64,000 nucleotides of DNA, taken from the NCBI RefSeq assembly GCF_902832885.1, contig NZ_CADFDK010000004.1, positions 343,655-407,654 on the forward strand, in the 5' to 3' direction. Source of the DNA: Burkholderia seminalis DSM 23518. Lineage in GTDB: Bacteria > Pseudomonadota > Gammaproteobacteria > Burkholderiales > Burkholderiaceae. Made by a program: the position numbers and the translations under genes. The notes beneath the pieces are model-generated. The model saw only the letters and a program-made list of their open reading frames with translations, did not search any database and was not told the DNA's origin. Shown piece by piece: positions 57,824 to 64,000 of the stretch (position 1 is the stretch's first letter; each line of letters begins with the position of its first letter).

Positions 57824-58555
57824 ATGCTCAAGACGCTCGCCCGCGCCGCTGCCGCCCTCGCCGTCGCTTCCGTTTCACTGCACGCCGCCGCGCAGACCAG
57901 CTACGACTACCTGTTGCTCGCCGCCTCGTGGGAGCCCGGCTTCTGCGCGTCGCACGATACGCCGGAATGCACGAACCTCGCCGGCTCGTATGCGGCGACG
58001 AGCCTGTCGCTGCATGGGCTCTGGCCGAACCGCTATGACGGCAACCAGCCGTTCTACTGCGGCGTGCCGCAGAACGACATCGACCTCGACAACGCGCACC
58101 AGTGGTGCAGCATGGACGCCTATCCGATCAGCAGCGCGACCCGCAACACGCTGTCGACGTACATGCCGGGCGTCGCGTCGTGTCTCGACAAGCACGAATG
58201 GTTCAAGCACGGCACCTGCTCGAACTCGGCGACGCCCGACGCGTACTGGAACCAGGCGTCGGGCATGATCAGCCGGCTCGGCAACACGTCGTTCAACGCC
58301 TTCCTGCAGGCGAACGCGGGCAAGACGGTGACGCGTAACCAGCTGCTGTCGGCGTTCGAGGGCGCGTTCGGCAGCAACACGCGCAGCGCGGTGTCGCTGA
58401 AGTGCACGAAGACGAACGGCGTGAGCTACTTCACGGAAGCCTGGATCGCGGTCAAGACGAATGCGGCCGCGCAGTTCCCGAGCGCGGCGTCGCTCGTGAC
58501 CGACGGCAACACGCAGGGCACGTGCCCGACGTCGGGCGTGTTTATCGCCAGGTAA
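57824..58555 (+). CDS. RNase T2 family ribonuclease (RNase I type)
   Basis: Secreted ribonuclease of 243 residues with signal peptide ending AAA-QT near 24. Both active-site segments of the T2 family are present: SLHGLWPN (CAS I) and EWFKHGTC (CAS II), with their catalytic His residues. Several Cys would form disulfides in the periplasm. The enzyme degrades RNA to cyclic and 3'-nucleotides. AGGAAA precedes ATG 57824; ATG 57800 is also in frame. Confidence 0.94.
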   Translation: MLKTLARAAAALAVASVSLHAAAQTSYDYLLLAASWEPGFCASHDTPECTNLAGSYAATSLSLHGLWPNRYDGNQPFYCGVPQNDIDLDNAHQWCSMDAYPISSATRNTLSTYMPGVASCLDKHEWFKHGTCSNSATPDAYWNQASGMISRLGNTSFNAFLQANAGKTVTRNQLLSAFEGAFGSNTRSAVSLKCTKTNGVSYFTEAWIAVKTNAAAQFPSAASLVTDGNTQGTCPTSGVFIAR

Positions 58556-58714
58556 CGGGGCACGGCGCGACGCGGGCGGGATCGCGCATGTCGCCGCCGG
58601 TCACGGCGCAGCGCACGCGCAATTTCCGGTCGGCATCGACCTCATTCTGGCGGGGATCGGAACGGCCCGGTGAGCCGGCCTGCGGCGGGCGGTTCCCGGT
58701 GAGGCGCCGGTTTG

Positions 58715-59344
58715 TTACGCGAGCAGGTGCAACGCGTCGGCGAGCGACAGCACCGTCGTGCGCGATTCGAACGCGGTGGCGAACAGATGCTCGTGAACCA
58801 CCGGGTCCGGGTCGTAGCAGCAGTCCTTGACGGTATAGAGGCGGAAATCCGCGTCGCTCGCATGGGCGATCGACGACAGCATCACGCCGGTCGACGCGAT
58901 GCCGACCAGGATCAGCGAGTCGATTCCTCGCGCGGCCAGCCGAGCCTGCAGATTCGTGCCGAAGAACACGCTGGCGCGGTGCGCGACGATCAGCGGTTCG
59001 TCGGCCTGCCGGCCCAATTCCGGGCAGACGTCGTCGTTGATGAACAGGCCAAGCTGCTTGATGCCCTGGCCGTTCTTGTTGCGCGGGCTGACTTCCGGAT
59101 AGCCGGGGCGGAAGCGGAGATTCGCGAACCAGACGCCGACGCCGGCAGCCCGCGCCGCGTCGCACAACCGGCGCGTGTTGGCGAGCAGCTCGGGCGCGAC
59201 CGACGGAAAGAGGCCGAGGATGTCGGTCTGGTAATGCATGACAAGCAGTGCGGTGCGAGACGGCACGATCGCGGGAATCGATGCGGAGGCGTCGGCGTTC
59301 GTGCAGGCTGTCGTGACGATTGCTGGTGCGTTGTCCGGATGCAT
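58715..59344 (-). CDS. Isochorismatase-fold hydrolase with substituted catalytic triad
   Basis: Protein of 209 residues with the isochorismatase (cysteine hydrolase) fold: ALLVMHYQTDIL at the position of the usual VIDMQ, VAHRASVFFGTNL at the usual KxxxSAFxGTxL, and LVGIASTGVMLSS at the usual GVATxxCVxxT. Compared with catalytic members, Asp is replaced by His, Lys by Ala and Cys by Val by this alignment, so ordinary amidase or isochorismatase chemistry is doubtful. About 38 extra N-terminal residues in the frame are dropped; ATG 59344 is chosen. Confidence 0.8.
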   Translation of the reverse strand: MHPDNAPAIVTTACTNADASASIPAIVPSRTALLVMHYQTDILGLFPSVAPELLANTRRLCDAARAAGVGVWFANLRFRPGYPEVSPRNKNGQGIKQLGLFINDDVCPELGRQADEPLIVAHRASVFFGTNLQARLAARGIDSLILVGIASTGVMLSSIAHASDADFRLYTVKDCCYDPDPVVHEHLFATAFESRTTVLSLADALHLLA

Positions 59345-59633
59345 GCGTGATGTTCTCCAGTAACCGCTGGGGGTGTCAGAAAATCGATCGTATCGTGCGA
59401 GTCGCCAACCCGTACAACGCCAACGTGCCGGGACTCCGGCAAGATAACCCGGCATGCCGTCCCGGCGCCCATCGTGCGGGCGGACAGCCGTGGTGCCTGC
59501 GATGACCGGGTTCGGCCAAGAAGAGACGTAGCGCCGCGAGCCTCAGGTTCCTGTTCCATGGATCACCAGGCGAATTTCCGCCCATGCGAGCAGGGGGCAT
59601 CGACACTCGCGCGATGATATCGTGTTCGACGCC

Positions 59634-60650
59634 TCAGTTTTCCTGGCCCGCCACCGTTCCAGTCTCGGAGCTGTCGACCGGTAGCGTGATCGCTTCAACC
59701 CGTCTCATACGGGTTCGATTGATCATCAGGCGAGTAACGTCCGGGCGGGAATAATGCCCGGCGGGATCGGCGGCGCTCTTCGAAATGACGATGGCCGCAA
59801 GATCGATATCCGCGTACAGAATGCCCTCGCTGTCTTCCGGCAGCTTGGAGACAAGCGCGTTTCCGTCGGGCCCGTAAATGATCGCATGACCGCCGCCCAC
59901 GTGGTTGAGTCCGTGCTTCTCCGGTGTGTCGCACAGGTCGTCGATCATCGCTTGTGTTACGACAGCGCAGGGTGCCAGTACGAAGCACGATCCCTCGACC
60001 GCATAGATTTTGCTCGCAGCATTGTTGACTTCCCACCCGAGTGCGTGAGCAAACGGCTCATAGTTGGAAAAGCTCGGCCATGCCGCAACGTGCACTTGCT
60101 CGTTTTGCGCGTACATCGCGTACTTCGACAGCGGCTGCAAATGCTCCCAGCAGCACAACGCGCCCACACGTCCAAGGCCTTCAATCTGATACACGGTCAG
60201 ATCCGATCCATCGCCTTCGCCGAACACGGCACGCTCCACATGAGTGGGGCGCAGCTTGCGGCGAACGGCGATGGTCTCACCGTCGGCGCCAATGAGCCAT
60301 TGCCCCATGTAGAGGCTGCCGCCGCTTCGCTCGGAAACGCCGATGACCGCCGTGATGCCGGCCTGCCTGACTGCGGCGCTGAGTCGTAGGGCCTCCGGGC
60401 TGTCGTAGCTTAGCGAATTGTCGAAGTATCGTTGAACGAAGCCACGGCTTACCTGCCAAGCATGCGCCCCCATCCAGATATGCCACGGATAGCCAGGCAG
60501 CCAGGTCTCCGGGAAGGCGACGAGCTTTGCGCCGTTCGCTGCCGCCTCTCGGATAAGGGCAATGGTCTTGTCGATGCCGGCTTCGAGGTTGAGCCAGATC
60601 GGGGCTGCCTGAACAACGGCGACCTTGTATTGCGGATGAGTGAGGGGCAT
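59634..60650 (-). CDS. Nitrilase
   Basis: Carbon-nitrogen hydrolase of 338 residues with the complete catalytic set: Glu48 (FPETWLPG), Lys132 (RRKLRPTHVER) and Cys167 (ALCCWEHL). The sequence THVERAVFGEGDGSDL and the length are typical of true nitrilases (nitrile to carboxylic acid plus ammonia) rather than amidases. Aliphatic or arylacetonitrile preference cannot be decided. It is the last gene of an operon with a metallo-beta-lactamase-fold and an alpha/beta hydrolase gene, and the region has lower G+C than its surroundings. Confidence 0.92.
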   Translation of the reverse strand: MPLTHPQYKVAVVQAAPIWLNLEAGIDKTIALIREAAANGAKLVAFPETWLPGYPWHIWMGAHAWQVSRGFVQRYFDNSLSYDSPEALRLSAAVRQAGITAVIGVSERSGGSLYMGQWLIGADGETIAVRRKLRPTHVERAVFGEGDGSDLTVYQIEGLGRVGALCCWEHLQPLSKYAMYAQNEQVHVAAWPSFSNYEPFAHALGWEVNNAASKIYAVEGSCFVLAPCAVVTQAMIDDLCDTPEKHGLNHVGGGHAIIYGPDGNALVSKLPEDSEGILYADIDLAAIVISKSAADPAGHYSRPDVTRLMINRTRMRRVEAITLPVDSSETGTVAGQEN

Positions 60651-60725
60651 GGTGAATCGCTTGAAGGTTTCGTGGTCCGGGCAACTTCCGATGTTTGCGA
60701 AGGGGTGCTCGAGAAGTCGAGAGTC

Positions 60726-61517
60726 CTAGTCGGCGATTTGCGTGAGCTTGCGCCGGGAACAGCCGCACCCGATCGCCTTCATGCCGTATCTGCGTCCGGG
60801 TCCAAGGACTTGCAGTGAGTGAGCATGTCGGCGCACTTCCTTGGCGGTCAGCGGACCGCCGTGCCCCATGTAGAAGCGTTGCATTCCCGCGTCGACCATG
60901 CCGATCAGTTCCGCGCTGACAGCTTTCGGGTCGTCCTCGAAGGGAGGGCGCATGGCGTGGGTCTTGCGGATGATTCCCCCGAGCAAGACGCCCGATGCGA
61001 GCAAATCGCCGACCAATGCGTCGCCACTGCTCAGTTCAACCGAGACAGAGCCCGCCGTGTGGCCAGGGGTATGCCTGGCCAGACCGTCAATTCCATGGCC
61101 GCTCAGATCGAAACTTGCGCTGTCCTGCAGCAGGATGTCGGGCGTGAAGGGCAGGTAGGGCTCACGAGGCACGCCGGAGCTCAAGAAGAGGGGGCCCCAC
61201 CAATGGGCGACGCAGTATGTCATTTCCTCGCGCCGCTCGTAGTAGTCCAGATCTCCCGCATGGGCAAGGATCGGTGCACCCGTGAGTTCACGCAGTCGGG
61301 CAGCTGATCCGGCGTGATCCGTATGAGCATGCGTGACGACAATCAAGGTGACATCGCGAAAACCGCGACCATGTTTTTTCAAGGCACGCTCGATCTTCCC
61401 TTGCGACCCCGGCGTGCCGGTGTCGACGAGGACGCAGCCCGTTTCACCGATGATCAGGTGGCAATGGACCATGCCAAACGGCAGGATCGGGACCGTAACG
61501 ATTGACGGGGTAGTCAA
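60726..61517 (-). CDS. Metallo-beta-lactamase-fold hydrolase
   Basis: Metal-dependent hydrolase of 263 residues with the Zn motif THAHTDHAG (HxHxDH near 63-68), a later HTPGHTAGS histidine and a DLLASG aspartate segment; these support a glyoxalase II-like or quorum lactonase-like enzyme. The start is taken as TTG 61517, since AAGGA stands eight bases upstream and the longer frame is out of family; an ATG lies only at residue 16. Substrate unknown. Middle gene between the hydrolase and the nitrilase. Confidence 0.85.
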   Translation of the reverse strand: MTTPSIVTVPILPFGMVHCHLIIGETGCVLVDTGTPGSQGKIERALKKHGRGFRDVTLIVVTHAHTDHAGSAARLRELTGAPILAHAGDLDYYERREEMTYCVAHWWGPLFLSSGVPREPYLPFTPDILLQDSASFDLSGHGIDGLARHTPGHTAGSVSVELSSGDALVGDLLASGVLLGGIIRKTHAMRPPFEDDPKAVSAELIGMVDAGMQRFYMGHGGPLTAKEVRRHAHSLQVLGPGRRYGMKAIGCGCSRRKLTQIAD

Positions 61518-61598
61518 GATGTTTTTCCTTCGGAGCAGTTGACGGCGCCGCGTCGCTGACGAATTCCACGTGCCGCGGGCCATCCGGTAGCGTCACGT

Positions 61599-62471
61599 TC
61601 AGAGTCGAGTCCGGCCATCGAAATCGTCCGCGTTCACCGCAGCGTCAAAAGCAGCTGCGACCTGGTCGGGTGCGCCGCACGCGGTGGCCTTGTCTTCGAG
61701 CGCCGCGACGAAATGTGCAATGACCCGCGCCACCTCGGCCGGCGCTTCAAGCGGCGACAGGTGTCCGGTTCCAGGCAGGATGTACATCGCGGCCTGTGGA
61801 ATTCGGGGCAGCAGTTCGGCCTGCAGCGTGGCGACGCGATCCACCTGGTCCAGCTCTCCGGCAATGACCAGTGTCGGGGCGTCGATCAACGCCACTGCGG
61901 CGGTGATGTCTTCGGCCATGGCCACGTTCGGCCATGCCGCCTTCGCTTGCGGCGCGGCCTTCAGACTGTCCTCTATGACTTGCTCGCGGCAGTCGGCGTC
62001 CAGCGGCTTCGCGGTCAGCACCTGGTCGATGACGAATTCGACCGATTCGCGCGACAGATAGGCGGCAGCCAAGGTTGCGCGTTGCTCGTCGGAGACAAGC
62101 ATCGGCGACGGCGGCGACGGTGCAACGAGCACGAGGCCTTCGAGCCCTCGCGGCCGCCGTGATGCGATGAGTTGCGCAACCTTGCCGCCCATCGAGTGAC
62201 CGACGAGAACATAGCGCGGCAATCCCAGCGATTCGATGACGCCCTCGGCATCGGCAGCAAGATCGGCGATACGGTAGCCGTCTGCGGGTGCTTCGGATTC
62301 GCCCCAGCCTCGATGATCGGTGGCAATGATGCGATACCGGTCGGACAACTGGTTTGCCACCCGGTCCCAGGTTCGCGACGAGCCGCCGTAGTAATGCAGG
62401 AACACGAGCGCCAAATCCCCGCTGCCGCACTGTTTGATGTGAATCCGCGTGCCGTTCGTGTCGACTTCCAT
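61599..62471 (-). CDS. Alpha/beta-fold hydrolase
   Basis: Esterase-type protein of 290 residues: oxyanion LHYYGGSSRTW, strand IIATDHRGWGES, nucleophile elbow VGHSMGG (Ser near 90), late GTGHLSPLEAP histidine. The HGWGES and Ser-His set suits a hydrolase of esters or lactones. AAGGGG precedes ATG 62471. First gene of the operon, divergent from the LysR gene at 62585, which is the probable regulator. Confidence 0.9.
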   Translation of the reverse strand: MEVDTNGTRIHIKQCGSGDLALVFLHYYGGSSRTWDRVANQLSDRYRIIATDHRGWGESEAPADGYRIADLAADAEGVIESLGLPRYVLVGHSMGGKVAQLIASRRPRGLEGLVLVAPSPPSPMLVSDEQRATLAAAYLSRESVEFVIDQVLTAKPLDADCREQVIEDSLKAAPQAKAAWPNVAMAEDITAAVALIDAPTLVIAGELDQVDRVATLQAELLPRIPQAAMYILPGTGHLSPLEAPAEVARVIAHFVAALEDKATACGAPDQVAAAFDAAVNADDFDGRTRL

Positions 62472-62551
62472 TGGGATGCCCCTTCTTTATGAGTTGTGTC
62501 GAGGTTAGATCCCTGTCTTGTATTTGATAATTGCTGCATCAGTAGCGGCAG

Positions 62552-62570
62552 TCGATAATGGTGTTATCGA
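62552..62570. promoter_or_regulatory. Palindromic operator candidate for LysR
   Basis: TCGATAA-TGGTG-TTATCGA, perfect 7-bp arms around five bases, in the 113-bp gap between the hydrolase operon and the LysR gene; it ends 14 bases before the LysR ATG. Autoregulation and control of the operon by a LysR protein is inferred from its position. Confidence 0.55.
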
Positions 62571-62584
62571 ATTGAGGAGGCGCA

Positions 62585-63502
62585 ATGGATCGACTGACGA
62601 GTCTCGGGGTGTTCGTCGCCGCAGTGGAGGAAGGCAGCTTTGCTGCTGCGGCGCGGCGGTTCGGGCTATCGGCGGCGATGGCCGGCAAGCACGTGAGCGC
62701 AATCGAGTCCGAACTGAATGCGCGGTTGCTCCAACGAACCACGCGCCGCCTGAGTTTGACCGATACTGGCCAGGCCTACTATGAGCGATGCAAGCAGATC
62801 CTCGAAGCGTTCGACGATGCGAACCGGGAAGCGAGCGATTCGCAAGGTACGGCGCGCGGCGTTTTGCGCGTCGCGGCGCCCGTCACGTTCGGCGCGATGC
62901 ATTTGGGCGACGTTCTTGCCCGTTATGTAGAGGACCATCCGCAAGTGAACGTGGACGTGCTTCTCGGAGACCGTTATGTCGACCTCATCGATGCGGGCGT
63001 TGACGTGGCGATCCGGATCGGGCGGCTGCGGGAGCCGGAACTCGTCACACGCCGGCTTGCGCCGTGTCGAATGGTCGTGTGCGCGTCACCCGCGTACCTC
63101 GAGCGGCATGGGATGCCACGCAAGCCTGGCGACTTGCTGCGGGCACCACGCCTCGCCTTCAGCGAGGCCGTGTCGGCCGGTGACTGGACCTTGTTCGATG
63201 CGAGAAACCGCGCGTATGTCATCGACGGACCTTGCCGGATCGCCGCCAACAACACGCAAATGCTTCTCGCCGCCGCACTCGCCGGCGCCGGCATCGCGTA
63301 CGGTCCAACCTTCGTATTCGGCGAGCACCTGCGTCGGGGCGAACTTGTGCCGTTGCTGCCGGCCTACCGTGCCACTGAGTTGGCGATCCAGGCCGTTTAT
63401 CCGAGCGCGCGACGCATACCGCTTAAAGTGCGCCGCTTTGTCGATTACCTCACGGAAGCGTTTGGTGATGACCCCCCTTGGGATCGAATGGCGAAGCTCT
63501 GA
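62585..63502 (+). CDS. LysR-family transcriptional regulator
   Basis: Regulator of 305 residues: MDRLTSLGVFVAAVEEGSFAAAARRF, recognition helix SAAMAGKHVSAIE, and a ligand domain starting near RGVLRVAAPVTFG. The sequence closely follows the CrgA-like branch. GAGGAGG stands 5-11 bases before the ATG. Divergent from the alpha/beta hydrolase-MBL-nitrilase operon and next to a palindrome, so it is the likely regulator. Confidence 0.92.
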   Translation: MDRLTSLGVFVAAVEEGSFAAAARRFGLSAAMAGKHVSAIESELNARLLQRTTRRLSLTDTGQAYYERCKQILEAFDDANREASDSQGTARGVLRVAAPVTFGAMHLGDVLARYVEDHPQVNVDVLLGDRYVDLIDAGVDVAIRIGRLREPELVTRRLAPCRMVVCASPAYLERHGMPRKPGDLLRAPRLAFSEAVSAGDWTLFDARNRAYVIDGPCRIAANNTQMLLAAALAGAGIAYGPTFVFGEHLRRGELVPLLPAYRATELAIQAVYPSARRIPLKVRRFVDYLTEAFGDDPPWDRMAKL

Positions 63503-63655
63503 AAGAGCGGCGGATGGTCACGCGTTACCGGCGTGACTGTGTGCTCCCGGGAAGCCGTCCCTGTAGTTTCGTCTGCGCCGGGCTGTTCAGGGTCGGCCAC
63601 GGCCGACAGCCCCGAAGTAAAGTATGCGTCTCCGCTACGCCGGGACGACCGCGAC

Positions 63656-63898
63656 ATGCTTGCGATCTATCACGCGACGTTCGTTATACGGCGCTTGTCG
63701 GTCGCGTTCACGCACATTTTTGAGCGTGCGGAACTGTTGGACGCCGATCGGGCCACGATCGAGGAGATGCTCGCGCTGTATCGTGCCCGGCTCGACGCCG
63801 GCTTCTCTACGATCGAGCGCCATGGCGTTTTGTCCGACGTCGCGCGGGATTTGATCCACGAGGGGCAGGATTACGCGAAATCGCTGGCAGCTTGCTGA
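63656..63898 (+). CDS. Hypothetical protein (80 aa)
   Basis: Short helical protein beginning MLAIYHATFVIRRLSVAF and rich in Glu, Ala and Arg, no family recognised. A GTG at 63533 is in frame and would add 41 residues of low-complexity sequence without a ribosome binding site; the ATG has only a weak one. An imperfect-context hairpin (AATTCCG-GGACT-CGGAATT, 63916-63934) follows the stop. Real gene status is uncertain. Confidence 0.4.
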   Translation: MLAIYHATFVIRRLSVAFTHIFERAELLDADRATIEEMLALYRARLDAGFSTIERHGVLSDVARDLIHEGQDYAKSLAAC

Positions 63899-64000
63899 CT
63901 GTTGCTTCGTCGGCCAATTCCGGGACTCGGAATTCCGGTGATTCTGATGCCGTTTAAGGGAATCGGCCGGGAAAGGCGTTTGTGCTCTGCGAGCGTAAAC

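Noticed and set aside
63533-63655. GTG-started extension of the last small gene
   Set aside because: No ribosome binding site and low-complexity residues; the shorter ATG form is preferred, with low confidence.

Overview
The window is very GC-rich (visibly about two-thirds G+C or more), has strong third-position G/C bias, and carries no phage, insertion sequence, CRISPR array or rRNA. A pyochelin locus with the ABC pair pchH/pchI, a type-II-chromosome style mix of catabolic, efflux and regulator genes, and Burkholderia-type protein families all point to a Burkholderia, most likely of the cepacia complex. That assignment is an inference from gene content; no 16S or housekeeping marker is present.

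Layout. 1-13162: the end of a pyochelin operon: the 3' part of pchF (NRPS), then pchG, pchH and pchI translationally coupled by 4-bp overlaps, then a Fur box and the uptake genes fptA, a DUF3649 gene, a PepSY membrane protein and fptX. 13204-15457: an MFS exporter divergent from a LysR gene. 15461-15662: a tRNA-Leu(GAG) with its own promoter and terminator. 15760-17073: a leucine-rich-repeat protein kinase. 17087-19345: a LysE exporter and a copper cluster (57-aa membrane protein, PCuAC, CopC, DUF2946). 19438-24818: SRPBCC protein, 2Fe-2S ferredoxin, sigma-54 activator, two small proteins and a purine permease. 25578-27634: small orphan genes, including two DUF2917 genes that look like a tandem duplication of promoter, leader hairpin and coding region. 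27714-31374: a three-gene operon with an alpha/beta hydrolase-SDR fusion. 31875-35563: Tat-exported HAD phosphatase, and an NfeD-slipin pair.

35685-44420: an AraC regulator divergent from a six-gene operon that encodes every step from isobutyryl-CoA to propionyl-CoA (distal valine pathway) plus an acyl-CoA ligase. 44464-51760: a LysR/DHA2-exporter pair and a MacA-MacB-TolC-like tripartite pump. 52023-54703: methyltransferase, HD hydrolase, XRE regulator and a lipoprotein. 54704-57120: a 340-bp intergenic region with a long inverted repeat, an HdeD-like membrane protein fused to a putative cysteine peptidase, and a secreted protein. 57204-59344: OsmC, RNase T2, and an isochorismatase-fold protein lacking the usual triad. 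59634-63502: a nitrilase / metallo-beta-lactamase / alpha-beta hydrolase operon of visibly lower G+C, divergent from a LysR gene with a palindromic operator candidate.

The best candidates for undescribed biology are the duplicated DUF2917 units with terminator-like leaders (26017-27322), the HdeD-peptidase fusion (55044-56447), the nitrilase-MBL-hydrolase operon (59634-62471), and the 57-residue membrane protein in the copper cluster (17815-17988). Starts were moved from the longest frame to the start best supported by a ribosome binding site, signal peptide or family length; these choices are stated per gene. High G+C creates very long antisense frames, which were ignored.
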